Assembly: GCA_963680875.1 (NCBI GenBank)
Contig: OY804590.1
Span: forward strand, 23,932,640 to 23,996,639
Direction: 5' to 3'
DNA length: 64,000 nt
From: Bathymodiolus brooksi
Taxonomy: Eukaryota; Mollusca; Bivalvia; Mytilida; Modiolidae
Shown here: positions 34,141 through 46,557 of the stretch, one piece after another
How positions within the stretch are numbered: position 1 is the stretch's first letter
Layout of the letters: the number at the start of each line of letters is the position of its first letter
Program-made: the position numbers and the translations under genes
The notes under the pieces: generated by a model
What the model saw: the letters and a program-made list of their open reading frames with translations, nothing else
What the model was told of the DNA's origin: nothing
Databases searched by the model: none

Positions 34141-34663
34141 AGGGTAATAACAAAATTACCGAACTCCGAACAATCTTACAAAGGGAAAGTCAAAACTCAT
34201 AAGTATATAAACAGACAAAATCAGTCAACAACCGGAAAACTGTGAAAACCGTAATGATCCTGACTTGGTACAGGCATTTCTAAAGAAATAGTGGGATGAA
34301 TCAGATTTTAAAGCGCCAAACCTCCCGCTTTCATTACGGCTCAAAGTTTCCGGCTGTCACTATAACAGTATTTATAACAATACTTGAACAAAACAGGTAA
34401 AACAGTTGTCAAAGCAGCACCAAACTCAGTGAAGTAAATGTCAAAGACACTTTTACGTCACATATTGATAAAAAAATATAATTGACATTTTTGTTGACAC
34501 ATCTTTATACATTTTCACTATATGAAAATCCATCGTTTATAATCTTTTCTGCAGAGACGGAATATATTTCGACAAGATCTTGGTATCGGAATATAAACTT
34601 TTTAAGAGATCGAATAAGGCGAATCTTTTTATAGCCCTGGTCCAGTAGCATGTTTCTCAGATG
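34141..34663 (-). mobile_element. Retroelement 3' end, 8-bp target duplication
   Basis: Inserted in copy B; AAGAAATA is duplicated at 34133-34140 and 34664-34671, and copy A has one. On the minus strand it opens inside a reading frame ending MLLDQGYKKIRLIRSLKK, FIFRYQDLVEIYSVSAEK, INDGFSYSENV and a stop, followed by about 400 bp of 3' sequence that ends in the GGTAAT...ATTACC hairpin. The same 3' end sits inside LINE gamma (9936-10248, 46246-46557) with a shorter 5' part, consistent with 5' truncation by reverse transcription. Confidence 0.75.
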
Positions 34664-35414
34664 AAGAAATATGATAGACAAAACCATGTGTGAAGTTTTA
34701 TGACAAAATATCTCCGATTTCTATGTAAATTTACGAGTTAAAGGGGGGAAACACCCACAGGTAATTTTAGCGATGCATTTTTATCTTGGACAAGAATAAT
34801 GAGCCTCCTGATTGGATGACCGATTTAAAACACACTGACTCCACATGGTAAAAAGATGCATGTAAAGGAAATCTATGTTATATTTATTCATTTGTTAGAT
34901 TCTAGAATATTGTTGATCATTGATTTAAGCAAGAAAAAGGGAAAAAAGGGAGTGTGAATTTTATTTGTGAATTTTACAGTTAAATAAATGTTATGTTTCG
35001 ACAGTTTAAAGAGAAAAATAAAATTTGTTGCGACTAAAACAAGGTTAAAAATTTAACAAATATCAGTGGTTTTGTAAATGAGATTTATTTTAAATAGAAA
35101 ATCTGAATTTATTATTTATTAATTTATTATTAATGATACAATTGTATATTCCTCGGGAGGGAGAGGGGAGCTCTGATGAAAATTTGAAATAAACACAGGA
35201 CCGGACTTTAAGCAAAAATGATAATCCAGGATTAGTTTTTTATCAAAAAAATCCAGGACCCCTGTGTCTATGATTTTTTTTCTTCTAATGTTTATAATAT
35301 GAAATATTGACATCCACATTTGCCTTTTGGACTGCACATTTCTGTGTCCACACTTGTAATAATAATAATAAAGGGATACATCGTAAGATAGCTGAGAAAG
35401 TCTATCTGTCAGGT

Positions 35415-36707
35415 CAGAGGCGTAGCTGTATATACACTGTCACGCCATGGCGTGCACATCGGCAGGTTAAAACAAGATAAATAAATATGTATTGTTACTT
35501 TTAGCAGTCTAATTAAATCAGTATAATTAATATATCACTAATAAGACGTACTAATAACTGTTGTATGGTAATTATATGATGGACAAGTCGAGCGGACGCA
35601 TTGTATGCCTTTAAGACGTCAATATCCAGTTGTGGTCCATGCGTTAGAACGCTTACAAAACCAAGGCGATGACAAAGTTTCTTGCATCCATCACGCGGCT
35701 TCAGTTTATCATAGCTTTGGTAGTAGCGTAACATATTTTACATAGCACTGTTTATCTGTCAACATTCCTCCAAGATAACGAATGCGACCTTCTTGAAGCA
35801 ATCAAAGAATCCAAGACCGTGATTGAAATGCTAAGAGCTGAACGACAGAACGATTCGGTCTAGGATGAGTTGTATCAGTCTGCACTTAACTCAGCCAAAT
35901 CTTTTGAAATATCTGATAGTATGCCCAGGCGATGTGGTAGACAGACTACCAGAGCCAATCACCCCGCGGAAACGCCAAGACAGTATTGGCGAATTTCTTT
36001 GTACTATCCATTTTTGGACAATTTGATTACGAACTTGAATCATGTCTCCTTAAATCGGAAAACCGCTTCCATGCACAGCATCTACTGCCCCGTGCTGTAG
36101 ATAAATTAACTGATGATCATTTTGCTACAATATACGAGGCATGCATATCAGGCTGACATTTATTTGTCATTAGAGGATTTCAGGAGAAAAGTAGCCAGAT
36201 GTCGAACCCACTGGGTCATTAGTAAACGTAATGATTTGCCAACAACACTTTGTACCACACTTGATTCTGTAAATCCTGTTCTCTATCCTTCTATAGATAC
36301 AATATTAATAAAACTATGTGTTTTGTTAACCATGCCAGTAGCAAGCGCTACTGCTGAAATGTCATTTAGTGTACTGAGACGTTTGAAAACTTATGTTAGG
36401 TCGACCATGAAGAATGACAGGCTATCTTCCCTTGGATTGATGCATATTAACCGAGATCTTGAAGTGGACTTGTACAAAGCAATGGAGGTGTTCATATCTG
36501 CTAAGACACGAAGGGCAGATTTTGGACAATTTTAAGAAATTCTTGTCTATCAAAGTCATTAAAATTGTGCTTGATTCTATGTTATATGAAACCCTGAAAT
36601 GGCCCCAGATCGCACCATTTTGCATCTCGTAAAATAAAATATCCCAGACCCCCTCCCCCTCTCAAGAATTATGGCGTGCACACTATTAAGCCTCAGCTAC
36701 GCCCCTG
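35415..36707 (+). mobile_element. hAT transposon remnant, 5-bp target duplication
   Basis: TIRs CAGAGGCGTAGCTG and the inverse of CAGGGGCGTAGCTGAGG bound 1293 bp. CAGGT is duplicated (35410-35414, 36708-36712) and copy A has the empty site (8056-8060). It contains the transposase pieces at 35779-36535. It is too short for a whole hAT transposase, so it is an internally deleted or decayed copy. Confidence 0.92.
35779..36535 (+). pseudogene. hAT transposase C-terminal part (ZMYM1-like)
   Basis: Plus-strand pieces in two frames read LLEAIKESKTVIEMLRAERQ (stop at 35861), SALNSAKSFEISDSMPRRCG through YPFLDNLITNLN (to 36100), then 36113-36535 with SLEDFRRKVARCRTHW. They end in the hAT C-terminal dimerisation block VASATAEMSFSVLRRLKTYV and RSTMKNDRLSSLGLMHINRD. 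This matches the architecture of hAT transposases related to ZMYM1-type proteins. Two frameshifts or stops and no N-terminal zinc finger or first catalytic Asp, so inactive. Confidence 0.88.
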
Positions 36708-38235
36708 CAGGTAATATCGAGGAATATAAGAAATATCCCAAAAATACTCTGGCAATGACGCAGTGATGTTAAGGTGGTAGACCTGGGTTACCCTAAAATT
36801 TTCCCATCATTCAATTTTTTTTAAATTTGCATCATGGAATAGTTATGTCTAAATACATTATCTGCCAAAGTTTCAAAATATTTCACCGTGCCGTTTTCTC
36901 CATAGCACATCCTAAATATAGCAATTTTGGGGGTATTCTTGACGCCAGATGGTAATACTAGTTTCGGAAGATTCTAACAGATATGCACATTTATTTCTGA
37001 TTGAAAGGGAATATTTTGGCTTTAATACACTCGAGAGTGTTGTTGTTGAATAAATATGAAATATCTAGCATATCTGAAAATCCTGTTTGGAGATAATCAC
37101 GTGCAAAACAGTGGAAACTGCAAAAAAGGGGGGATGCCCTGAGGACCACCTTGGTATTAAAAATCGGATTAAAAATATTCCTGTCAATTAATTTCCACCA
37201 AAAAATGTCACACTGAAGAATAGACATATAGACATCATTGCACCAAATTTTACAAACTTTTACTATCAGATTTTTAAAATATTTAAATTTATGTTTTTCA
37301 TGGATGGCACCCAGAAAAAAATGAAATTGTCGAGGAAAGTTATCACACACCCATCCTTTTCTAGTTTCTTTGTTTGTGAGATAAAAAATAACTAGTTACC
37401 AATAACAAAAAGCTTTTGAATTCTTATAATTGACAAAGTGGATGTCCAAATTACCAAATGACTGCATTTGTCTTTTTTATTTTCAAATCGGCTGGGGAGG
37501 GGGAGGGGTGGTTTGATGGTGACTCTACTTGATTAATTCATTAAAAAAAAAACACACAAAAAACACAGACAGCCACCCAGCTGTATTGTTAAATTCCTTC
37601 AAATTCTGTGCTCCAGTTGTATTCATTTGATTCTGGTTATTCTTTAGTTGTCTTAGAAGATGAGGGAGAAGTGAAGGCATGACAGGGAGACATGTTTTCA
37701 CAAAAATGTGGGTTTTTTTAACTTTTTTTGGCATTTGAAGTGTGTCTTTGCTAATATCTTGTTTATATCTTTCATATTTAACATTAAATTCATGTTTTGT
37801 ATTTGTTTTATTATTATTATTGATCTTATATTTATTGATTTTAGATTTATTCATTTTTGCCTTGAAATCTGTCAATGACATCTAAATGTTCGCTTCCTTC
37901 CCCCGATTTCCTACGTCCCCACGATCGCCGTGTTTAAAACTTAGACATGTTGATTGTTTAGCTTTTAAAAAGCTACAAATAACTCAAGTTTTGTGAAAAT
38001 AATTAGAATATAACACAATTCAGCGGCCAATTTGGTAAAGGAAGCGTCTGTTTGTATATTTTAAGATTTGGGATTTAATATTCACCTGGAATTTCGTCAG
38101 TACAAATTTGCAGAAGTTTGCCGTGATACTTTTGTATCAACAAATTAAACTTAAACCTTCTTTATTGCTTTAATTCAAACCTTTTCCTCTTATTCTTATG
38201 TATCTTTCCATTGTTTTGACAATCAGCTTTAGTCC

Positions 38236-39753
38236 CATACTTGCCAACCCTACCGATTTACGCGGGAGACTACCGATTTTTAATCTGTTCTACCGCCTAC
38301 CGGTTTTGTAAAACATTACTGCTAAAAAAATTATACATTAAAAATCATGACAAAATATTGTTGCCGACATAAAAATAAACATGAAGTCCCATTTAAAATT
38401 ACGATGCATAGATGACAAACTTTGTAAGAGTTATTTCCATTGGTTAAGTGTGAAGTAGTTAAATCAATGGAAACGTTCTTTTCTCTGTTATTTGAAAAAG
38501 TTGTCTATGCGCTAATTTTTGAACTTCAAATGAATGAAATCATGTCTAATACACCAGGAAAGAAAAAAAAACAACGCCACGGTATGACAACTCTTTTAAA
38601 AAGTCATGGACGTCATCTTATCCATTCATAAAAGCATCTAGAAAGGGTGTAAATACCCACTGCAATAGTTGATGATTGTTTGGCTGTCACACTCACAGTG
38701 GACTTGGAAAATTCTGAAATCAAAAAACCGGATAAGGAACTTTTCATAGGGTTTTCTGCTATACAGTGCATACAGAAAAACAACATGGAGGGTACTAGCG
38801 GAGTGTCAATATTTAGGAAAGAGGTGAGATCGTTCTATGTTGGTTGTCTGACGTACATTAAAAATAAATTCCCACTGAATGATGCTATCATTAAACATGC
38901 TGTTTTGATAGACCCTTTAAACAGGAAAACAGTATCCCAGCAATCGTTGCTTGAACTCATCTCTGCACTCCCTGAACAAATTATTCAACCACCAATCAAT
39001 GGAATCCACGTTAATCCCTAGTATGAGATTGGTGACCGTATTGACCTATTTTGGTCATCAATGCAAAAGCTTAAGGACCCAGCTACTCGAAATCTGATGT
39101 ATCCTACATTATGTAGATTAGCTAAGCATGTCGATCACATTCCGCACAGTAATGCCTACTGTGAGACCCTCTTCAGTATGGTAAAAAAAAACTTACCACC
39201 GATATGAAAAGTCAGCTGGGTAGAGGTAAAGAGGGCCATGCAGCTACCAGTGTATACAGCGATGTACACGGTATTAGGAACACTCTCTGTGGACTTCTTA
39301 CCACCAAAATCAATGTGTTTAAAAAGACAGAATGCCACGAATGGAATCCATCCTTCTTAAAAGAGCCAAATCGGCAACATATGAAGCTCTCAATCATTAA
39401 ACATGAATTGATTTGACAGTTAAATATTGATGTTTGAATTATCCTTTTCAATTAATAAAAAAATTAAGTTGGTACACATATTGAGTTTCTTTTTATTATG
39501 AAAACCGAGGTATCAATTAAAAAAACCGTAGACTAATCCGGATTTACGAAAACACAAACACAGAAAGTACGTCACCGAGAAACAAAACAAGAACTACAGA
39601 CATATATTGTGATATAAGATGACAGAAGCTGTATGGTAGTTGTTCAACCCCAAATGCTCTCAGAGTGCACCATTTTGCATCTATTCGTCAAAAAATTTTC
39701 CAGCCTCCCCCCCCCCCCTACCGCTTTTGGAACAATAAGGGTTGGCATGTATG
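38236..39753 (+). mobile_element. hAT-like transposon remnant with CATACTTGCCAACCCT ends
   Basis: TIRs CATACTTGCCAACCCT and the inverse of CATACATGCCAACCCT bound about 1.5 kb nested in the 36773-40097 insertion. Coding pieces inside are listed at 38680-39197. Target duplication not clear. Confidence 0.75.
38680..39197 (+). pseudogene. hAT-like transposase C-terminal fragment
   Basis: Reads KPDKELFIGFSAIQCIQKNN, VSIFRKEVRSFYVGCLTYI, KFPLNDAIIKHAVLIDPLNR to a TAG at 39019. After this stop the same frame gives YEIGDRIDLFWSSMQKL and VDHIPHSNAYCETLFSMVKK, the hAT-style C-terminal signature (H-S-N-A x-C-E x-x-F-S). Beyond 39197 the frame is broken; another frame (39204-39416) continues related sequence. 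Inactive. Assignment to hAT rests on the C-terminal motif. Confidence 0.72.
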
Positions 39754-40913
39754 CCATAATTGCATAAAAATAAAACGAAGATTATTTGCAAGAAAAGAGT
39801 GACTTGCAAAAAGAAACAACAAGGCGACTTTAATTTCGCTTTGTAGTCGAGGGAGAGCGACTTCAGTCGATATAGGGCAAGAACTTCGCCCACTTCGCCT
39901 GGTTCGGTGAGCCCTGCAAGGAGCACAGCTATGGAAAGGTAAAAGGAAAAGGAGACATTTTTTTAACTGGCCATATCCAATGTAAACAATCTTTGTCACC
40001 AAGAAGCTTGGAATTGAGGGGGAATTTTCAAACGCACAGATGATCATATATTTGAGAAGACACTGAAAATAGAGTTATCTCCCATACCCCAGGCCTAGGT
40101 TGTCCTGGGTTTTTTTCAATATAAATTTGATGACAATTGATGACAATGCATTTTCATGACGCAGACGTTTGTTTTTTTAATAGCATTGTTGTACGACTTT
40201 GATAAATCTATATTCTGTCGTACTGAATATTAAATAATTATATGTTCGTTATGATAGAATAATAAATACGAAATAATCAATGTAATGTCATTTATAAATT
40301 TATAGAAACAAACGTAACAATTTCCAAGCATCTTGATTTTTGGTTATCTGTCAATCTGTTTGCAAGAAGCGGGCTTATGATACTTTTCCGGAAATCGCTT
40401 GCATTTGACAACATGTACAAAAGCATGCATGACAAAAGTTACGCCAAAACTCGAGTACACAGAAGTTTTACATTATTAATGTGGTGAGTATTTTATTTTA
40501 ACAGAAATTGACCTTCTATTTTATACCAAGACCCTACATGTATAAATGCACCAATGTTACGTTTTAAATGAAAAATATTCAAAATTCAAAATTCTTTTAT
40601 TGGCACAAACTCATCAACAGGATATGGTCATAGCCCAAATGGGGTTCACCTACGATTTTTACGCTAATAGGCGGCGCATGTGTTCCATCAGTTATTACTT
40701 TCGGAACTCCTCGGCTAGCATTAATAACGTAACTAATGTAAACTACGATATTGATTTACAAAAAATGTATATGTATTCGTGTAAAATGCCACAAATGATG
40801 TGTTTAACAAGATGAGGGTAGCTATCAAGAAGACTGACCATGCGACGAGAGTTCCTTGGACGCCAGGGAATTACGACGTGGTTTGCTAGGCACATAATGA
40901 CATCTCAAGCCCA

Positions 40914-41055
40914 ATCAAGGACATCGGCTTCTCAGTGTCGGGATTATTATGTTAGATAAATAAATAATAATAATAAATAATATTTATTATTTATTTATTT
41001 ATTTATTTAAGGACATCGGCTTCTCAGTGTCGGGATTATTATGTTAGATGTCTTC
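40914..41055 (+). repeat. Duplicated 40-bp block around an AT microsatellite
   Basis: AAGGACATCGGCTTCTCAGT through GGGATTATTATGTTAGAT occurs at 40917-40958 and again at 41009-41050. The copies are separated by TAAATAATAAT-type repeats that change to TTTATTTATT, a structure suggesting local replication slippage. Confidence 0.9.
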
Positions 41056-41629
41056 CAGTGTTGATTGAATAAAAAGTTTATATTATTTTTACTTAAGGAA
41101 TGGCTCCTCTAAGCATAGTGTTCAATATATTTAATAAGACATAAAGCACTAACTATTTTACTACTGAGGGGGGGGATTTTTTTTAGAATAAAAATCGTTT
41201 ATTTTCCACATTGTCCAAATTTTAAAGTAGACCTGAATACACCTCAGCTCTAAAAAAATATTGCTTGTTTAGATTAACTCGACCCTACCTAAAATTTAGT
41301 GCCTATAATCCTAGCTATTTTATTAGTTTTTCTCAACAAGCACAGTCTTGGAACATCTGCATGCCCAATATATCCAATGCAAAAAAAAAAAAAAATCCTG
41401 GTCACCTTTACCTAACCTTTTTCACAGGGTTACCGGTAACCCTAAGCACACAATTATTTTTTTAGGTCTCGTATGCATGTATCTTTTATCTCATGTATGT
41501 ATAAAAAATATTTTTGATCTACCCGATGCTTGAAAAAAAAATTTGATTCTCTACTGACAGACATAAAAAATCCCATGCCCCCCTCCCTCTTTCACTAATA
41601 AAATTGTTGGTGTCTAATAAAGAAAACAA

Positions 41630-41840
41630 GTGAGTGGGAAGACATGTCACTCCACTCGGGCACACTAATTAATATTCCGATTCCTAGCCGGCCAGTCTTT
41701 GTTCTTACTTGCATGCTTTAATAGTAGAGAAGCAACAAATACCAATTTTATAGTCTTTGGTTTGACCAGACTGGGGCTCTATCCCATGGATCTAACACAT
41801 TCAAGGCGAGAATGCTAACCATTACACCACCTATGAGATA
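41630..41840 (-). mobile_element. SINE 3, partial
   Basis: Same family as SINE 1 and 2. The tRNA-like head is at 41770-41832 (inverse of GGGGCTCTATCCCATGGATC and AATGCTAACCATTACACCAC). The body is shared from about 41640 (TTGTTCTTACTTGCATGC, AGCAACAAATACCAATTTTA). Nested in the 40638-43552 element. Confidence 0.75.
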
Positions 41841-43260
41841 GGAAACCATTTTGTCTACGGGCCAATAACATAATACCACCACAACAAAAGTTATGTGGTC
41901 GTATAAAAATCACACTGAAAAAGGAGCAGTCCTTCAAAACTTTCATTAAGCAAGGGACTTGTGCCCAAGTTGCTTAGTTGAAGTTAGTTAATACAGTCAA
42001 TATCATCAAACACACATTAAACAGATCATAGATTAGCTTCCAGTCAGATTTGAACTGACATCTTTTCAACTTTATTGAAATGTACTACCTTGTACTATAG
42101 AAGCCATAATGATTGTAATGTTACACAACTACACATACAGATAAATAAACCACTCAAATCAGTACTTCAAAAGCATCTTGTACAAAGGACTGTATTTACG
42201 ACATATTATTAACTACAGATGTACATGTATTTTAATCTTCACCATAGGATAGTTAATGTTTAATGTGTGTATTTGTTGACACTGATTACATGAGGTAATA
42301 ATATTCATTAAAAAGTTGTTAATGTTTTCGTGATTCATGAAACCATTTTTTCTCTAGCTACTGTTAGTAGCGACTAGCCCCTTCGCTTAAATAGTCTTAA
42401 ACTTAAAGGGTCAATATATTACTTTAATAACAATATATGATATAAATATACAAGTATAACATGACAAAAAGATAAATATTTAATGGCTGACAAAAAATTA
42501 CGAATACCCAGAAAACTGAAGACTGAGACGCTCAAACAACTAAAAATCCGAACTGACATGAACTCAGATGCTCCATATGAGTCTGGGAATAATTTTGCCC
42601 CCTTTTTGGCATTAAATTTAAGAAAAAACTTTTTTACTTTAGTATGGAAGCATATATTGTCCATTTAGCCAAGGGTATAAGGATATTTGGACAAGGTATG
42701 CTTTGAAACCATAGTGACTTTTTTTTTTATTGCTGCAGTCTTGAAAATATACCAGACAAAAAAGGAATACATTTTTTGTACAAATTTCATAAAGATGTAT
42801 ACCGAATGTTATGAGCATCATTTAAATTAGTATATTTATTGAGGTAATTACACATGATTGTGTATTTATATTTCAAAGATAAAAAAAATTGTGAAAATTG
42901 TGAAAAAAATAATGGTTTTTTTTTAAATGTAAAATGTTTCTTAAAAAACGTATGAGGGTACCCCTATTGAAAGCCCCATACTTTTTTTCTATTGAAAATA
43001 TGCCCCGTTTTTTCACATTCTGAATGATGACATGTATATGATGCTTTCAGTGTGTTGTTTTTGAATATTTAATAAAAAGAAAAGGTGTGTAAAAAGTTGG
43101 GTCAGTTTTTTTTAATAAAAATGATTTTTTTTCCCTCACCTATACCTGAATATGATTCCCATCTGGTTTTATAGAGGCAGTTAACTTCAAAATCTTCTTT
43201 TTCAATCATAAATATGACAAATTCTCCTGGTCTTGCCTCTGAATCCTGTCACGAAAGCAC
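41841..43260. other. Interior of the 40638-43552 element, no assigned gene
   Basis: AT-rich. Only the short frame at 42483-42668 has a protein-like start, and I cannot support a function for it. Confidence 0.4.
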
Positions 43261-43629
43261 ATTCAAACTGATCCCTCATCATAATTTTAATGATGTTTTC
43301 TTTTCAGTCGGGGCAACTTGGACATTCAACAAATACAATAATATTGAAAAGTAACGAACATAAATCGTATGCTTGGGTTTTCGGTGTAATATGTACCTTT
43401 CAATCAAGTCAGTTTGTCGATGCATTTCGGCGTAGTAGATCATATTCGAGCTTTAGCACTGTCCACAGCTAATCGCCATCCGCCATCTTGGAATCGAATA
43501 ACTGATAGTACACATGCGCCACCAGTCGGGAATGGGATAGGTGAACCCCATTACATAATAAAATGTGATACAAATTATACATAATATGTAAATAAATGAA
43601 CATGAATAATTATTGTTATACCAATTATC

Positions 43630-45353
43630 TGCATGGAGTATGAGTATGAGACCTTAAATGACTCGTCCTTCAATGAAAACCCAATCGGTAGTCCAACTGC
43701 AGCATCGGAATTACACTGCAAATAAAAGAAATGATGCTCCTCCACGAGTTTTAGTAATAAATTGCCAATCCATAAAAAATAAGAAATATGATATGGAATA
43801 TTTAACAGTCAACAAAACCAGATATAATTATAGGTAATGAGCACAGGCACTTGTTTCTGGTAATTTTTTTTTACCTAGATACTATATATATACTACAAGG
43901 TACGTAACCGTTCATTTGTAAAAAATCTAGGTCATCGCGATTTTCGCGTTTTTTCAACTCGACGGACGCCAGCATGGAGGAATGGCCTATACAAAATGAT
44001 GTATAAAACACCTACCTTTGCTGAACCTCAACAATGCAACAGACCTTTTTCCACGGGTCAGTTGCCAGCTTTCATCATCCAGTTGGTCACCTGGCAAGTT
44101 CTAACCCGCAGTGAAAGAAAAAATAAGATAAGTTGTAATAAAAATGCTATAAAAAATACTGAGATGTTAGAAAATTATATATATTGCATTCCAATAAAAA
44201 AAATTAATAAAAGTGTTTTAATTTCTTAGAATAAAAGTGTAGTTTGAATGCAAATCTGTGGCTATTTTTAGAATTAAAAAATTTGTGAACTTTCTATACA
44301 ACTTCGGGATTTTTCCCTGAAGTATATCAACAGAACTGAAAGTCTTATAGGCGGGAAAATTAATACAGCATCACATGTTTCTTTTTGCATCTTCTCCATT
44401 TTGATGAAAAATTATAAAAATAAACTTCAGAATTCCAGCTTGCTAAATGTAATGAGAAACTTCGACCAATCAAATACTTTACCTGAGTTCGACCTTGAAC
44501 TTTTCATTCACTGCGGGTTAGAAGTTGCCAGGTGACCAACTGGATGATGAAAGCTGATAACTGACCCGTGGAAAAAGGTCTATTGCATTGTTGAGGTTCA
44601 GCAAAGGTAGGTGTTTTATACATCATTTTGTAGATAAATTATCGTAGTTTCAGATGATGTAGGCCATTCCTCCATGCTGGCGTCCGTCGAGTTGAAAAAA
44701 CGCGAAAATCCCGAAGACCTAGATTTTTTACAAATGAACGGTTACATACCTTGTAGTATATATATAGTATCTAGGTAAAAAAAAATTACCAAAAACAAGT
44801 GCCTGTGGTAATGAGTCATGGTTGCATAAAGACGTACAATCGTCAGAGGTGTTTCCACCTGGTTATATTCTTTACAGAAACGATCGTAAAACTGATGCAC
44901 ATGGTGGGGTTTTTATACTAGTTTCGAAAAAAATATCTTAGTTCCGATCGAGCCATCTGAATTAAAATCAGAAGAAACTAGCGAACAACTATGGATCAAG
45001 TTTCAAATCAAAGGGTCACATGATTTATACATAGGTAGCTTCTACAAACCACCCAAACTAACTGATGAGGAGTACCTAACACATTTAGAAAAAAAACATA
45101 TATAGAATTAGACAGAGCCAAAATGCAATAGATTTAAATAGCCTCATGATAGACCAAAACCCAAATATAGATCATCTATGGGAACACTTTAAACAGAAAA
45201 TTATTGTCATCATGAATGAATTTATTCCAACCACAATGATAAATAACTCCAAAAGAAAACTACTCTGGATTAACAAGGAAATAAAATCTCTGATCAGAAA
45301 AAGAAACAAACTGTACAAGAGAATGAACCAACACAAAAACACAAAAACAATAC
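43630..45353 (+). pseudogene. LINE gamma, copy B: endonuclease and linker start, broken
   Basis: Same element as 8751-9935, split by the MITE at 43842-44807. Recognisable are the INCQSIKNKK region (about 43760), YRNDRKTDAHGG near 44880 and YIGSFYKPPKLTDEEYLTHL near 45035, then IDHLWEHFKQK (45146 on). Copy B additionally lacks about 145 bp that in copy A carry the IPGISDHE block, and has its own frameshifts. Confidence 0.88.
43842..44807. mobile_element. Mutator-like MITE with about 280-bp TIRs
   Basis: 966 bp, ends CACAGGCACTTGTTTCTGGT and inverse of CACAGGCACTTGTTTTTGGT. Arms extend to about 44118 and from about 44510. An 8-bp duplication GTAATGAG flanks it (43834-43841, 44808-44815), and copy A has the empty site (8984-8991). 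The right arm has about 30 extra bases near 44630. It carries no transposase. Confidence 0.92.
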
Positions 45354-45799
45354 TAAGTGATTAACGATGTTTTTTAAAACGAGATGACTGAGAAACGTCC
45401 TCGAGTTTTAAAAAAATCTTTAATTATTTATCGCTATATTGCAGGGGCGGATCCAGAGGGGGACGCACCCAGCGCGCGCCCCCCCTAAAATGGGAAAAAA
45501 TATAATTTTTTTTGCGTAAAATCGTGATTTTTCACACGAAATACCCCAAAAATTTTCGCGCCTCCCTTCGCAATTGGAAAAAATATGATTTTTTGGTGTA
45601 AAATCGTGATTTTTCACACGAAATACCCCAAAAATTTCGCGCCTCCCTCCGCTCGACGCAATCTTTTTTAGTGCGCCCCCCCCCCCCCTAACTTGAAATC
45701 TTGGATCCGCCCCTGTATTGTATTCATAATTAAATAATTTTTGTTGAGACACTGACATTTTTTTAAACACAATTAATATTATATATCGTTAATCACTTA
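45354..45799. mobile_element. MITE with AGTGATTAACGAT ends, TA flanks
   Basis: TA followed by AGTGATTAACGAT at the left and the exact inverse followed by TA at the right. TA flanks suit Tc1/mariner-like elements. It sits in a larger insertion (about 45345-45975) that copy A lacks (9646-9650), and it hosts the hAT MITE at 45442-45715. Confidence 0.7.
45442..45715. mobile_element. hAT MITE, 5-bp target duplication
   Basis: 274 bp, ends CAGGGGCGGATCCAG and inverse of CAGGGGCGGATCCAAG; TATTG is duplicated at 45437-45441 and 45716-45720. Inside are two tandem units of a motif with TTTTCACACGAAATACCCCA. Like the larger hAT remnant at 35415-36707 it made a 5-bp duplication, not the usual 8. Confidence 0.88.
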
Positions 45800-46245
45800 A
45801 TTATCAATAATTTGGTGATGTGACGTCATTATAACGTCATATTAGAAAACAAGATAATAAATACTACGTGCGTCCTTGACAACGCTTAGCGATTAGCGAT
45901 AATTGGAATCGTTACGTGATATGAAAAATATCGGTTTTAAACATTAAAGGGAAAATAAACAAAATAGCGATGAAACAATATAGACACTAAGCAAAGGCTC
46001 CAGAAAGAAACTAGAAGAGCATACTGGAACTATCTCGAAAACATAATATGCTATGACGAAAACTCAGAATTAGTACAAAAACAGAAAATATTCTGGAATT
46101 ATATACGAAACACTAAGAAAAACAGCTCAGGAGTTGCACCTTTGAGACAAGAGACAAAACAAGACAAAAAGCAGAAATTTAAGCAAACAATATCACTCTG
46201 TATTTACACCTGAATGTGAAAATGAAGAACTTCCATCGTTAAACC

Positions 46246-46557
46246 GTTCTGCAGAGACGATAATAAACGATGGATTTTCATAAAGTACTGCGTTGACTAC
46301 TATTATACCTAATTTGTCCCACTATTGTTAAAAATGCTGTTATAGTGACAACCGGAACCTTGTAACCGTAATGGAAGCGGGAGGTTTGGCGCCGTAAAAT
46401 CTGATTCAACCCACCATTTCCTTGGAAATGCCTGTACCAAGTCAGGGCCATTGCGGTTTTCTCAGTTTTCCGGTTGTTGACTGATTTTGTCTGTTTGTTG
46501 AGTTTTGCCTTTCCTTTTGGAAGATTGCTCGGTGTTCGTTAATTTTGTTATTACCCT
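46246..46557 (+). mobile_element. Retroelement 3' end inside LINE gamma, copy B
   Basis: Counterpart of 9936-10248 at the same place in the LINE, so it inserted before the segmental duplication. Ends in the same ATTACCCT hairpin. Confidence 0.72.

Larger units (their letters stand above)
36773..40097. mobile_element. 3.3-kb insertion in copy B with related ends
   Basis: Copy A has the empty site near 8115-8124. The left end follows TTAA (36769-36772) and reads GGTGGTAGACCTGGGTTACC; the inverse of the right end reads CCTAGGCCTGGGGTATGGGA followed by GATAACTC. The ends are similar, and a TTAA target would suit piggyBac-like elements, but the right-hand TTAA is not preserved. It contains a hAT-like element at 38236-39753. 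No other coding sequence recognised in 36773-38235; minus frames at 36991-37350 and 37525-37881 have low-complexity composition. Confidence 0.55.
40638..43552. mobile_element. 2.9-kb TIR element in copy B
   Basis: Copy A has the empty site in the LINE tail near 8670. Imperfect TIRs of about 70 bp begin AATGGGGTTCACCTA at both ends and share GGCGCATGTGT and ATCAGTTATT. No clear target duplication. Interior contains a duplicated 40-bp block flanking an (AAAT/TTTA)n tract (40914-41055), SINE 3, and a 61-codon frame MADKKLRIPRKLKTETLKQL (42483-42668) that I cannot assign. TTTTCTTTTCAG at 43299-43310 would suit a splice acceptor, but no gene is evident. Confidence 0.78.

Noticed and set aside
35513..35734. 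73-codon minus-strand ORF
   Set aside because: Antisense to hAT transposase remnants within a hAT element.
37525..37881. 118-codon Lys/Asn-rich minus-strand ORF
   Set aside because: Low-complexity translation of AT-rich DNA in an insertion; no motif.
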